Source: NCEH01 sp002257205 (GTDB taxonomy: Bacteria > Pseudomonadota > Alphaproteobacteria > Rhizobiales > Xanthobacteraceae). Taken from it: DNA of 64,000 bases. The notes under the pieces were generated by a model. The model searched no databases and was not told the DNA's origin. It saw only the letters and a list, made by a program, of their open reading frames with translations. The stretch is from assembly GCF_043195105.1 (NCBI RefSeq), contig NZ_JBAFWO010000009.1, one strand, 5' to 3'. The position numbers were made by a program, and so were the translations under genes. Of this stretch, positions 48,580 to 58,348 are shown one piece after another (the stretch's first letter is position 1; each line of letters begins with the position of its first letter).

Positions 48580-50593
48580 CGGTGCCTCCGGCCGGGATTG
48601 GCCGCAGCGCCCTGAGCGCGTTTAGGATGACGGCGACGTCGATCAGTTCCTGCGTCAGCGCGCCCTGCACCGGCGGAAGGAACCCGAGGGAGGCAACAGC
48701 CATCGCCATGACCGACAGACCGATCCCGGCGATGACGCTCTGCAGCGCGATCCGCTTCGTGCGATGAGCCAGGAAAAGCGCGTCGGCCAGCCGGTCGAGC
48801 CGGTCGACAAGGAGAACGATGTCGGCCGCTTCCGAGGACGCTGCCGAACCCCGGGCGCCCATCGCGACGCCGACATCAGCCGCGGCGAGCGCAGGCGCGT
48901 CATTGACCCCGTCGCCGACCATCATCACCGCGGCGGCGGCTCGTTCGCGCAGGACGACCTCCACCTTGGCGGCCGGGTCCAGCTCACCCTGCGCGGCGTC
49001 CAGTTGCAGCCGGTGTCCGACATCCGCCACGACATCGTCGCGATCGCCGGAGGCAAGGACGATGCGGCGGATGCCGGCCTTGCGGAACGCGGCGAGCACG
49101 CCTGCGGCATCGGGGCGGATGGGGTCGGCGAGCGTGATGATGCCCGCCACGGTGCCATCCACGGCCACGGCGACCACCACGGTTCCCTGAGCGAGCCCGG
49201 TCCCCAATGCACGCGGATTGCCCGCGGCACTGCGGGAGCGGACGAAGTCGCTGCCGCCGACCACGACACGCCGGCCCTCGACGATGCCTTCGATGCCGGT
49301 GCCTGCCGTCTCCTGAGCCTCGGAAGGGCTCGACAGAACAAGCCCGCGCTCATGCGCCGCCGTCACCAGCGCCTCTGCCGTGACATGGGCCGAGGCCTGA
49401 TCGAGCGAGGCAGCGAGCCGCAGGATCTCGTCCTGGTCCCAGCCTTCCACGGTCCGGATTCCGGTGACGGCGGCCCGGCCGAAAGTCAGCGTTCCGGTCT
49501 TGTCGAGAATGACCGTGCGTATCCTGGCCAGCGCTTCGAGCGCCCCGCCGTTCTTGACGAGGACGCCGCGCGCGGCCGCGCGCGACATGCCCGATATGAT
49601 CGCCACGGGCACGGCCAGGATGAGCGGACAGGGGGTGGCAACGACCAGAACCGCCAAGGCGCGCAGGCGATCGCCGCTCAGCCCCCATGCCGCGCCAGCG
49701 AGAACGACCGTGAACAGCAGGAACCAGATCGCATAGCGGTCCGCCATGCGTACCATCGGCGCCTTGCTCTTCTGCGCCGTCTCGACCAGACGGACGATGT
49801 TGGCGTAGGTGCTTTCCGCCGCCTCGCGGGCCACGACGAGATCGAACGCGTCACCCACGCAGGTGGAACCACTCAGGATCTCCTCGTCGGCGAGCCTGCG
49901 TTCTGGCAACGCCTCCCCAGTGAGCGCCGCCTCGTTGAGCAGCGCTTCACCCGCCGCGACCTTCCCGTCAGCCGGGATCACCTCGCCACGGCGCACCAGA
50001 ATGCGATCGCCGGGGCGAAGGCTTTCGATCGTCACCTCCTCGAGTAGATTGCCGGCATAGCGCATGGCGGTCCGCGAGACGCGCCCGAGCAGCGCCGTCA
50101 TTTCTCGCCGCGCCCGGCCCTCGGCGAAACTCTCCAGTTGTTGGCCGCCAGCATACATCAACGCCACGACGTTGCCGGCGAGCGGTTCGCCGAAGGCGAG
50201 CGCCGTCGACATGGACAAGCCGGCAACGATGTCGAGCCCGATCTGGCCGCGTCGGAGGGCAGAGAAGATCTCGATGATGAGCGCCGCCAGAACGGGGAGC
50301 GTCCCTGCAGACCAGAGGCGTTCAGCCCAAGCGCCATTGTCCGTCAGAAAGGCGATCCCGCCGCCCGCCAGCCCAATAATGCGATGACGACCAGCAACAG
50401 TCTGGCGCGGGCCGTGGCCAGGCCGGTGAACAGACCCACGTCGAACCTCTGGATGGCTGGTCGCCGACTGCCACGGCGGGCGAATGCCCTTCCTTATAAT
50501 CATTCTAATTAATACGCCATTCAAAAGTCGCGAACAACAGAGCCAGCAATACCGTTGATCAACAGGCTCACGATTCCCCTTTTTCATCTTCAA
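48566..50593 (-). CDS. Heavy-metal P-type ATPase (TPC motif), N-terminus uncertain
   Basis: Up to 675 residues with P1B features: TGEALPERRLADEEILSG, the membrane motif VVATPCPLILAVP, DKTGTLTFG, GDGVNDAPAL and the last two membrane helices. The HP dipeptide of the N-domain reads AHVTAEA, so the usual SEHP is absent. No HMA domain is present. The first roughly 70 residues (upstream of about 50380) look non-native. The frame before a point near 50375-50385 on the other register reads ARARLLLVVIALLG, a proper first helix, so a one-base frameshift is likely. Substrate unknown. Confidence 0.8.
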   Translation of the reverse strand: MKMKKGNREPVDQRYCWLCCSRLLNGVLIRMIIRKGIRPPWQSATSHPEVRRGSVHRPGHGPRQTVAGRHRIIGLAGGGIAFLTDNGAWAERLWSAGTLPVLAALIIEIFSALRRGQIGLDIVAGLSMSTALAFGEPLAGNVVALMYAGGQQLESFAEGRARREMTALLGRVSRTAMRYAGNLLEEVTIESLRPGDRILVRRGEVIPADGKVAAGEALLNEAALTGEALPERRLADEEILSGSTCVGDAFDLVVAREAAESTYANIVRLVETAQKSKAPMVRMADRYAIWFLLFTVVLAGAAWGLSGDRLRALAVLVVATPCPLILAVPVAIISGMSRAAARGVLVKNGGALEALARIRTVILDKTGTLTFGRAAVTGIRTVEGWDQDEILRLAASLDQASAHVTAEALVTAAHERGLVLSSPSEAQETAGTGIEGIVEGRRVVVGGSDFVRSRSAAGNPRALGTGLAQGTVVVAVAVDGTVAGIITLADPIRPDAAGVLAAFRKAGIRRIVLASGDRDDVVADVGHRLQLDAAQGELDPAAKVEVVLRERAAAAVMMVGDGVNDAPALAAADVGVAMGARGSAASSEAADIVLLVDRLDRLADALFLAHRTKRIALQSVIAGIGLSVMAMAVASLGFLPPVQGALTQELIDVAVILNALRALRPIPAGGTDEHS

Positions 50594-50673
50594 AACAGCC
50601 CGCCCCGAGAAAGTGTTTCAGTCCGCTGTTCGTACAACGTCCAAACGGTCGAATGCCGCGATCAGTAGATTCT

Positions 50674-50687
50674 TTGATATCGATTAA
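50674..50687. promoter_or_regulatory. FNR/FixK-like box before the transporter-Kor operon
   Basis: TTGATATCGATTAA fits TTGAT-N4-ATCAA with one mismatch. It lies 39 bases before ATG 50727 and 80 bases upstream of the divergent ATPase gene. Confidence 0.5.
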
Positions 50688-50726
50688 GGTTTCCGGTGTT
50701 CCCCCCGGCCAGTGTTTGCGCTGGCA

Positions 50727-52289
50727 ATGCAAGGGGATTTCGACATCGTGTCCGGAACGACAGATCGCAATATCGCCGCCCCTTCAGAGCAAGGTTCGAG
50801 GTCCCAGTCTGGCCGCGCGCCTCAGGAGCCATCTTGGCTCCGCTCGCATTGGGGCCTGCTTACGGGTCTTGCGGCGCTTATCATCGTCATCATGCTCCCG
50901 ACCCCGGAGGGGCTGCCCGTCGCGGGCCAGCGCATGCTGGCGGTGCTGGCCTTCGCCGTGATCGTGTGGATGACGGAAGCGGTCGATTACGCCGTCTCGG
51001 CCCTGATCATCGCTGCCCTGATGGCGTTCCTGCTGGGGCTGTCCCCCTCTCAGACGAATCCTGACGTGCTGATGGGCACCAGCAGAGGGCTCGGCCTGGC
51101 CTTTGGCGGCTTCGCCAATACTGCGCTCGTTCTGGTCGCGGCGGCGCTGTTCCTCGCCGCCGCGATGACGATCACCGGGCTCGACAAGCGCATTGCCCTC
51201 GTCATCCTCTCGCGCACCGGCACCCGGAGCCGCGACGTCGTCATCGGCGCGATCATCGTGGGCATCGTCATGGCTTTTCTCGTGCCATCCACCACGGCCC
51301 GCGTGGCCAGCATCGTTCCCATCATGCTCGGCATCATCGCGGCGTTCGGCGTGAACAAGAACGGCGCCTTCGCCGGCATGCTGATGATCACCACGGTGAA
51401 CACCGCCAGCATTTGGAATATCGGCATCAAAACGGCAGCCGCCCAAAACATGGTGGCCGTCGGCTTCATCGAGCGAACCCTGAACTACACCGTTACCTGG
51501 CTGGAATGGTTCGTCGCCGCTGCGCCCTTCGCCGTTATCATGACGGTGGTGCTTTATTTCGTCATGACGCGGATGATGAAGCCAGAGGTCGATGAAGTCC
51601 CGGGCGGACGGGCGGCGATCCGCAAATCGCTCGCCGAGCTCGGCCCCATGAAGACGGCAGAAAAGAAGCTGCTCACCCTGTCGCTCACCCTGCTCGCCTT
51701 CTGGTCGACGGAAGGGGTCCTGCATCCGTTCGACACCTCGTCGACGACGGTCGCCGCGGTAGCGCTGATGTTTGTGCCCGGCATCGGCATCATGACGTGG
51801 AAAGAGGCGCAGCCGCGGATCCCGTGGGGCACGGTCATCCTGTTCGGTATCGGCATCAGCCTCGGCACCGCGCTTCTCCAGACGGGCGGCGCGGTCTGGC
51901 TCGCCGGCATCGTGGTGGAGCGGTTCGGGCTCGCCGGCGGAACCTCTCTCTTCATCCTCGCCGTGCTCAGCCTGTTCCTTATCGTGATCCATCTCGGCTT
52001 CGCCAGCGCGACGGCACTCGCCTCTGCGATGATCCCCATCGTCATCGCCGTGCTGCAGAGCGTATCGACCCCCGGCATCAACATCATCGGCATGACCATA
52101 CTGCTGCAGTTCGTCGTCAGCTTCGGCTTCATCCTCGTGGTGAACGCGCCGCAGAACATGGTGGCATACGGAACCGAGACCTTCGAGGCGAAGGACTTCG
52201 TGCGCACCGGCCTCGTGCTCACAGTGATCGCCTTCGCGCTCGTCATGCTGCTTGGCGCAACTTACTGGAAATGGATCGGATATGTCTAA
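50727..52289 (+). CDS. SLC13/DASS-family anion permease
   Basis: The roughly 520-residue protein has about twelve membrane helices with family blocks VLAFAVIVWMTEAVDYAVSAL, FLVPSTTARVASIVPIMLGI and a late FASATALASAMIPIVIAVL plus VVNAPQNMVAYGTETF. DASS transporters carry di- or tricarboxylates or sulfate with sodium. A GTG at 50712 in the same frame is an alternative start. It is the first gene of a series with an oxidoreductase and a 2-oxoacid:ferredoxin oxidoreductase, which suggests uptake of a dicarboxylate such as 2-oxoglutarate, by inference. Confidence 0.88.
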   Translation: MQGDFDIVSGTTDRNIAAPSEQGSRSQSGRAPQEPSWLRSHWGLLTGLAALIIVIMLPTPEGLPVAGQRMLAVLAFAVIVWMTEAVDYAVSALIIAALMAFLLGLSPSQTNPDVLMGTSRGLGLAFGGFANTALVLVAAALFLAAAMTITGLDKRIALVILSRTGTRSRDVVIGAIIVGIVMAFLVPSTTARVASIVPIMLGIIAAFGVNKNGAFAGMLMITTVNTASIWNIGIKTAAAQNMVAVGFIERTLNYTVTWLEWFVAAAPFAVIMTVVLYFVMTRMMKPEVDEVPGGRAAIRKSLAELGPMKTAEKKLLTLSLTLLAFWSTEGVLHPFDTSSTTVAAVALMFVPGIGIMTWKEAQPRIPWGTVILFGIGISLGTALLQTGGAVWLAGIVVERFGLAGGTSLFILAVLSLFLIVIHLGFASATALASAMIPIVIAVLQSVSTPGINIIGMTILLQFVVSFGFILVVNAPQNMVAYGTETFEAKDFVRTGLVLTVIAFALVMLLGATYWKWIGYV

Positions 52290-52373
52290 GATCCGGCAGC
52301 ACCCTGCTCCCAGTCTTGGCGGCAGACCTTTGACGTCGCGCGTGAAGGCACCCCGGATGCAGGAGATGATGAG

Positions 52374-54164
52374 ATGAAACTGACGGACATTTCCGCACCT
52401 GACTATTTTCACAAAGTCGTGGACTGTCAGTGGGCCTGTCCGGCGCATACGCCGGTTCCCGAGTACATCCGTCTGATCGCGCAGGGCCGCTATACCGACG
52501 CATACATGATCAACTGGAGATCGAACGTCTTTCCGGGAATCCTCGGGCGCACCTGCGACCGGCCCTGCGAGCCGGCCTGCCGGCGCGGCCGGGTCGAGGA
52601 GGCGCCGGTGGCGATCTGCCGGCTCAAGCGGGTCGCGGCCGATTTCAAGGACGACATCCGCGACCGCCTCCCCGGGCCGACTGCCCACACGAACGGCAAG
52701 CGCGTCGCGCTGGTGGGCGCAGGTCCCGCCTCGCTGACGGTCGCGCGCGATCTTGCGCCGCTCGGATATGACTGCACCGTGTTCGACGGCAACCCCAAGG
52801 CCGGCGGCATGATACGCAGCCAGATCCCGAAATTCCGGCTGCCTGATTCCGTGATCGACGAGGAATGCGGCTATATCCTCGATCTCGGCGTCACCTTTCA
52901 TTCCGGCAAGCGCATCGACAGCCTTAAGGCGCTGCTTTCGGAGGGTTATGATGCCGTGTTCATCGGCTCCGGCGCCCCCCGCGCCCGAGACCTTGACATC
53001 CCCGGCCGGAAAGAAGCGGCAGGCAGCGTCCACATCGGACTCGACTGGCTGGCGTCAGTGTCGTTCGGGCATGTGACAAGCACAGGCCGGCGTGTCGTCG
53101 TGATCGGCGGCGGCAACACCGCCATGGATTGCGGCCGCTCTGCCCGGCGCCTCGGCGGCGAGGAGGTCAGCGTCATCGTCCGCGAGGGCTTCGACGACAT
53201 GCCGGCGGCAAGCTGGGAGAAGGAAGCGCTCCTCCACGAGGGGATCACCATCTCGGCCGATCTCGCGCCCAAAGCCTTCATCGTCGAGGGCGGTCGCCTG
53301 ACGGGCCTGCTGGTCGAACCAGTCACGACCGTCACCGAAAACGGCCGCTCCACGTTCGTACCGACGGGCGAGCCGCCGCGGCAGATCGACTGCGACGAGG
53401 TCGTAATCGCAATCGGTCAGCAGAACGCCTTTCCATGGATCGAACGCGATATCGGAATCGACTTCGACAAATGGGACATGCCGGTCGTGGCGGAAACGAC
53501 CTTCGCCTCGACCCACCCCAAGGTGTTCTTCGGGGGCGACGCGGCGCGGGGCCCGAAAAACATCATCAGCGCCGTCGCCCACGGCCACGACGCAGCGCTG
53601 TCGATCCACCGCCTGCTGTCAGGCGAGGACATCGGCGAACGCCTGTTACCCCATGTGCAGATCGAGAGCGAAAAGCTGGGCATCCACGAGTGGGCCTATG
53701 ACAGCGAGGTCACGCTCGACCACCGCTTTCCGGTGCCCTCGCGCGATAACAAGACCGCGCTGAAGGACATCCGCACGGAGGTGGAACTCGGCTATGACCC
53801 GGCCCTGGCGCTCGCCGAGGCAGATCGCTGCCTCAACTGCGATGTCGAAACGGTGTTCAGCGGGCCGTCCTGCATCGAATGCGATTCCTGCGTCGACATC
53901 TGCCCGATGGACTGCATCACCTTCACCGAGAACGGCGAGGAGCAGGAGCTGCGCCTGCGGCTACGGGTGCCCGCGCTGAACCCGCTCCAGGATCTCTATG
54001 TCGCGGACGGGTTGAAGACCGGACGCGTCATGGTGAAGGACGAGGACCTTTGCCTGCATTGCGGATTGTGCGCCGAGCGCTGCCCGACCGGCGCCTGGAG
54101 CATGCAGAAATACTTCATCGACATGACCCATGCAGGTGACACATGCCCGACACGCTCGCGATAA
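52374..54164 (+). CDS. GltD-like FAD/NAD(P) oxidoreductase with ferredoxin domain
   Basis: The 596-residue protein has an N-terminal Fe-S region as in the glutamate synthase small subunit (CQWACPAH, CDRPCEPACRRG), an FAD-binding motif VGAGPASLTVARDL and an NAD(P)-binding motif VVVIGGGNTAMDCGRSARRLG. Two 4Fe-4S clusters sit at the C-terminus (CIECDSCVDICPMDC and CLHCGLCAERCP). The fusion suggests electron transfer between NAD(P)H and the KorAB enzyme through its own ferredoxin-like domain. Its last 22 bases overlap korA. GAGATGAG-type purines precede ATG 52374. Confidence 0.88.
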   Translation: MKLTDISAPDYFHKVVDCQWACPAHTPVPEYIRLIAQGRYTDAYMINWRSNVFPGILGRTCDRPCEPACRRGRVEEAPVAICRLKRVAADFKDDIRDRLPGPTAHTNGKRVALVGAGPASLTVARDLAPLGYDCTVFDGNPKAGGMIRSQIPKFRLPDSVIDEECGYILDLGVTFHSGKRIDSLKALLSEGYDAVFIGSGAPRARDLDIPGRKEAAGSVHIGLDWLASVSFGHVTSTGRRVVVIGGGNTAMDCGRSARRLGGEEVSVIVREGFDDMPAASWEKEALLHEGITISADLAPKAFIVEGGRLTGLLVEPVTTVTENGRSTFVPTGEPPRQIDCDEVVIAIGQQNAFPWIERDIGIDFDKWDMPVVAETTFASTHPKVFFGGDAARGPKNIISAVAHGHDAALSIHRLLSGEDIGERLLPHVQIESEKLGIHEWAYDSEVTLDHRFPVPSRDNKTALKDIRTEVELGYDPALALAEADRCLNCDVETVFSGPSCIECDSCVDICPMDCITFTENGEEQELRLRLRVPALNPLQDLYVADGLKTGRVMVKDEDLCLHCGLCAERCPTGAWSMQKYFIDMTHAGDTCPTRSR

Positions 54165-55987
54165 GCCGCGTCAACGACTTCGTCGTCCGCTTTGCCAACA
54201 CCAATGGATCGGGGTCCGCAAGCGCCAACGAGCTGTTCGCGCGGGCGGTGCTGCGAATGGGCGTGCCGGTCGCGGCGCGCAACATATTCCCATCGAACAT
54301 CCAGGGCCTTCCGACCTGGTACGAGGTCCGCGTCTGCGAGGCCGGCTATCTGGGCGCACGCGGCGGAACCGATCTCGTGGTGGCGATGAACCCCCAGACC
54401 TTCGCCAAGGACCAGGCCGGGCTCGAACCGGGTGGATACCTGATCTACGATTCGACGCGTCCCGTTCAGAAATCCCAGTTCCGCGAGGATATAACCGTCC
54501 TCGGCGCTCCGCTGGGCGCAATCTGCAACAAGGAATACAACGACCCGCGGGAACGGCAGCTCTTCAAGAACATCATGTATATTGGTGTTCTCGCCGCGGT
54601 GCTCGAGATGGACACCGGTGAGATCGACACGCTTATCGGCCGGCAATTCGCGGGCAAGGAGCGCCTCATCGAGGCCAACGTCCGGGCCTTCCATCTCGGC
54701 CGTGACTGGGCGATCGAAAATCTCCCCTGTCCGATCGGCCTGCGCGTTCGGCGCGCGGACGCCGTCGGCGGGCGCATCTTCATCGACGGCAATTCCGCGA
54801 CGGCGCTCGGCGCGGTGTTCGGCGGCGCTACGGTCTGCGCGTGGTATCCGATCACGCCCTCGACCTCGATCGCCGACGCCTTCTCCGCCTATTGCGCGCG
54901 CTTCCGGATCGATCCCGAGACCGGAAAGAAGCGCTACGCCATCATCCAGACAGAGGACGAGCTCGCTTCCAGTGGCATGGTGATCGGCGCCGCCTGGAAC
55001 GGCGCGCGGGCCTTCGCGCCGACCTCCGGACCCGGCATCTCGCTGATGCAGGAGTTTCTCGGGCTAGCCTATTTCGCCGAGATCCCGGCCGTGATCATGG
55101 ATGTGCAGCGCGGCGGCCCCTCGACGGGCATGCCGACGCGCACGCAGCAGTCCGACATCCTGCTCGCGGCTTATGCCTCGCACGGCGACACCAAGCATGT
55201 CCTGCTCTTCCCGGAGGGGCCGGCAGAGGCTTTCGAGTTCAGCGCCCTCTCCTTCGATCTCGCCGACCGGCTGCAGACGCCGGTCCTGCTCATGCTCGAT
55301 CTCGACATCGGCATGAACCATCGGCTCTGTGCGCCGCTGCGCTGGGACGACGACCGGGTCTACGACCGCGGCAAGGTGATGACCGCAGCCGATCTCGACG
55401 CCGGCAAGGACTTCGGCCGTTATCTCGACGTCGACGGCGACGGCATTCCCTATCGTACCTACCCTGGCACCCATCCGCGCAAGGGCTCCTTCTTTACCCG
55501 CGGCACGACCCGGGACCGCTATGCACGCTATACTGAAGAGGGCGGCCCCTATGTCGACAACATGGAACGGCTGCTAAAGAAGTTCGAGACAGCAAAGGAT
55601 CTCGTTCCCGGCCCCGTCATCACCCTGGCCAGCACCCCTTCGCGCTACGGGGTGATCTATTTCGGCTCGACATCTCCTGCCATGGACGAGGCAGTCGATC
55701 TGTTGGTGGCTGATGGCCATGCTCTCGACCGGATGCGGGTCAGGGCGTTTCCCTTCAACCGCGATGTCGACGCTTTCCTGCGCACACATGAGGCGGTGTT
55801 CGTGGTCGAGCAGAACCGCGACGCCCAGCTTCGCACGCTGATCATCACGGAATGCGGCGTCAATCCTGCGAAGCTGACGCCGGTGCTGCATTTCGACGGA
55901 ACGCCGATCACCGCCCGATTCATCGCGGCCGCCATCGCCGCCCGTCTCGGCGAAGCCGCGAAGCAGAGCGAAAGGGCAGTCGCATGA
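54143..55987 (+). CDS. korA: 2-oxoacid:ferredoxin oxidoreductase, fused gamma-alpha subunit
   Basis: The 614-residue protein has a gamma domain first (about residues 10-190; ANELFARAVLRMG, EVRVCEAGYLGARGGTDLVV). The alpha (pyrimidine-binding) domain follows (DGNSATALGAVFGGATVCAWYPITPSTSIAD, EDELASSGMVIGAAWNGAR, TSGPGISLMQEF, DVQRGGPSTGMPTRTQQSD). This layout is typical of KorA in alphaproteobacteria. With korB it oxidatively decarboxylates 2-oxoglutarate (or another 2-oxoacid) to acyl-CoA and reduced ferredoxin, or the reverse. The start lies inside the preceding gene, a coupling sign. Confidence 0.92.
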   Translation: MPDTLAISRVNDFVVRFANTNGSGSASANELFARAVLRMGVPVAARNIFPSNIQGLPTWYEVRVCEAGYLGARGGTDLVVAMNPQTFAKDQAGLEPGGYLIYDSTRPVQKSQFREDITVLGAPLGAICNKEYNDPRERQLFKNIMYIGVLAAVLEMDTGEIDTLIGRQFAGKERLIEANVRAFHLGRDWAIENLPCPIGLRVRRADAVGGRIFIDGNSATALGAVFGGATVCAWYPITPSTSIADAFSAYCARFRIDPETGKKRYAIIQTEDELASSGMVIGAAWNGARAFAPTSGPGISLMQEFLGLAYFAEIPAVIMDVQRGGPSTGMPTRTQQSDILLAAYASHGDTKHVLLFPEGPAEAFEFSALSFDLADRLQTPVLLMLDLDIGMNHRLCAPLRWDDDRVYDRGKVMTAADLDAGKDFGRYLDVDGDGIPYRTYPGTHPRKGSFFTRGTTRDRYARYTEEGGPYVDNMERLLKKFETAKDLVPGPVITLASTPSRYGVIYFGSTSPAMDEAVDLLVADGHALDRMRVRAFPFNRDVDAFLRTHEAVFVVEQNRDAQLRTLIITECGVNPAKLTPVLHFDGTPITARFIAAAIAARLGEAAKQSERAVA

Positions 55988-57039
55988 GTTATCTCGCCAA
56001 GCCAAAATTCCATCACCCCGCACTGCCGGAAAACACGCTCGGCTATACGCGACGCGACTATGAGGGGGCGATTTCCACGCTGTGCGCGGGATGCGGCCAC
56101 GATTCCATCACTGCTGCGATCGTCGAGGCATGCTTCGAGCTATCGATCGCACCGCACCGAGTGGCCAAGATCTCGGGCATCGGCTGCTCCTCGAAGACGC
56201 CGACCTATTTTCTGGGAAATTCCCACGGCTTCAACTCCGTGCACGGGCGCATGCCGTCGGTCCTGACCGGGGCCAGCCTTGCCAATCGCGACCTCATCTA
56301 TCTCGGCGTGTCAGGCGATGGAGACAGCGCCTCGATCGGCCTTGGCCAGTTCGCGCATGCGCTGCGCCGCGGCGTCAACATGGTCTATATCGTCGAGAAC
56401 AACGGCGTCTATGGCCTGACCAAGGGCCAGTTCTCCGCAACCGCCGATGATGGATCGACGTCCAAGCAGGGTGTCGTCAACATCGACAAGCCCATCGATC
56501 TTACCGCCCTGGCACTCCAGCTCGGCGCAAGCTACGTCGCCCGCTCGTTCTCCGGCGACAAGGCGCAGCTCGTCTCGCTCATCAAGGGCGCGATCGAGCA
56601 CGAAGGCGCGGCCTTTGTCGACGTCATCTCGCCCTGCGTCGCCTTCAACAACCACGAGGGCTCCACCAAGAGTTATGACTATGTCCGCGAGCACAACATT
56701 GCGGTCAATCGGATAGACGTGATCGTCGGGCGCACGCCGATCACGGTCGACTACGAGCCCGGCAAGCTCGAATTGGTTCAACAGCACGACGGGTCCTGGC
56801 TCCGGCTGAGAAAGCTGAACGCCGAATACAGCGTGCACGATCGCCGCGCCGCAATAGACTTTCTGCTCGAACACGAGGCCAAGTCCGAGATCGTGACGGG
56901 CCTGCTCTATGTTGCAAGCGACAAGGATGAATTGCACGCCGATCTCAACACGACAGATACGCCCCTCAATGCGCTGTCGCAAAAGGAACTGTGCCCAGGC
57001 ATGGCACGATTGGAGGAAATCAATGCAAGCCTTGGCTGA
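55984..57039 (+). CDS. korB: 2-oxoacid:ferredoxin oxidoreductase beta subunit
   Basis: The 351-residue protein begins MSYLAKPKFHHPALP. It has the TPP-enzyme segments STLCAGCGHDSITAAIVEAC, KISGIGCSSKTP and GDGDSASIGLGQFAHALRRG, then VENNGVYGLTKGQ. The cysteines that hold the iron-sulfur cluster of this subunit (CAGC, later ISPC) are visible. ATG 55984 overlaps the korA stop (ATGA). It is the last gene of the transporter-oxidoreductase-korAB group. Confidence 0.93.
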   Translation: MSYLAKPKFHHPALPENTLGYTRRDYEGAISTLCAGCGHDSITAAIVEACFELSIAPHRVAKISGIGCSSKTPTYFLGNSHGFNSVHGRMPSVLTGASLANRDLIYLGVSGDGDSASIGLGQFAHALRRGVNMVYIVENNGVYGLTKGQFSATADDGSTSKQGVVNIDKPIDLTALALQLGASYVARSFSGDKAQLVSLIKGAIEHEGAAFVDVISPCVAFNNHEGSTKSYDYVREHNIAVNRIDVIVGRTPITVDYEPGKLELVQQHDGSWLRLRKLNAEYSVHDRRAAIDFLLEHEAKSEIVTGLLYVASDKDELHADLNTTDTPLNALSQKELCPGMARLEEINASLG

Positions 57040-57218
57040 ATGTCGCCTCTCGACGATGTTTCTGAGTTTATCGTAACTGAAACGGCGCCATGGCACTGGC
57101 GATGGGCGGGCGAGGAAGTATCAATGGACGACCGCGAGCGCCACGCTCCGCGGATTGCGCGAACAGTTGCCGGCTATTCGGTGGAAGAGGCAGGTCTCGA
57201 CCACTCACGAACAGCACC

Positions 57219-58346
57219 TTACGACTGTCGTACGAGCATCGACCTGAATCGTGAGAGAGCGGCGGCAAGGAACACCGCCCCCAATGCGGTCATGACCATC
57301 AAATCCTTCCAGACGACATCGAGTCCCGCACCTCGATACAAGATCGACTGCGCAAATCTCACAAAGTGCGTCGAGGGCACCGCATACATGATGTCCTGCA
57401 GGATCGGAGGCATGCTCTCAAACGGCGTGAACGTGCCTGACAGCAGGAACATGACGACGAACACCGGGATCGCCAGCAGCGCGAACTGCGGCATCGAGTT
57501 CGCGATCGTCGCGAGCAAAATACCGAGCGACGTCACCGCGAAGAGATAGATGGCGGTTCCAGCCAGGAAAAGCTCGACAGAGCCGATGATCGGTATCTGC
57601 AGCACGAACTCTATGACAACGTGCAAAGAAAAGCCGGCTGCCAGGAGAATGATCAGACCGTTCGCCCAGATCTTCGCTGCGGCAATCTCACTCGGCCGGA
57701 CCGGCATCACCAGCAAATGTTCAATGGTGCCGTGTTCTCGTTCGCGCATGACGGCTGCCCCGACGAGAATGATCCCGAGCATCGTTACGTTCATGATGAT
57801 GTCCATGCTCGCATTGAAGCGGATCGCCTCAAGGTTCTGGTTGAACAAGGCGCGGATGACCGGCTCGATGGGAACGACTTCGCTCGTGCCGTGCTGATGC
57901 AGAAAGTTTGCCGCCTCGCGGGCGATGATTTCCTGGATATAGGCCGTTCCCACAGCGGCTTGGCTCACGGCCGTCGCGTCGACGTTGATTTGAATCGAGG
58001 GGCCACGATTTGCGAGGAGGTCCGCTTCGAGGCGGGGGGGTATCTCCAGGACAAACGTATATGACCCTTTGTCCAACAGCTCGTCGACTTCGGAACGGTC
58101 GATGTCGCGCGCTGGGCTGAAGTAAGGCGGCTGCAGCGCATCCTTGATGCGAGACGACAGTGTCGAACGGTCGGCGTCGACGACAGCGACGCTGGCATTG
58201 TTCACTTCGGTCTTGAGACCAGTGGCCATAGAATAAACGGCAACTGTAAAAACGTAGATGATCAGCCCGACCATCGCCACGTCACGCAGGACGCTCGCGA
58301 TCTCTTTGAAACCCAGATAAAGTACGTTGAGGATCCATTGGCGCAT
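57219..58346 (-). CDS. ABC-2 type export permease (YhhJ-like)
   Basis: The 375-residue protein has an N-terminal helix, a large periplasmic loop (about residues 45-170) and five or more C-terminal helices, with AVMREREHGTIEHLLVMPVRPSEIAAAKIWANGL in the middle and the LSGTFTPFESMPPILQDIMYAVPSTHFVRFAQ block. It is two bases after the fused ABC protein and completes an exporter with it. Confidence 0.88.
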   Translation of the reverse strand: MRQWILNVLYLGFKEIASVLRDVAMVGLIIYVFTVAVYSMATGLKTEVNNASVAVVDADRSTLSSRIKDALQPPYFSPARDIDRSEVDELLDKGSYTFVLEIPPRLEADLLANRGPSIQINVDATAVSQAAVGTAYIQEIIAREAANFLHQHGTSEVVPIEPVIRALFNQNLEAIRFNASMDIIMNVTMLGIILVGAAVMREREHGTIEHLLVMPVRPSEIAAAKIWANGLIILLAAGFSLHVVIEFVLQIPIIGSVELFLAGTAIYLFAVTSLGILLATIANSMPQFALLAIPVFVVMFLLSGTFTPFESMPPILQDIMYAVPSTHFVRFAQSILYRGAGLDVVWKDLMVMTALGAVFLAAALSRFRSMLVRQS

Positions 58347-58348
58347 CG

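Noticed and set aside
50784..53033. Long open frame of 749 codons on the minus strand
   Set aside because: It runs opposite the permease and oxidoreductase genes, which carry clear family motifs; its own product is low-complexity.
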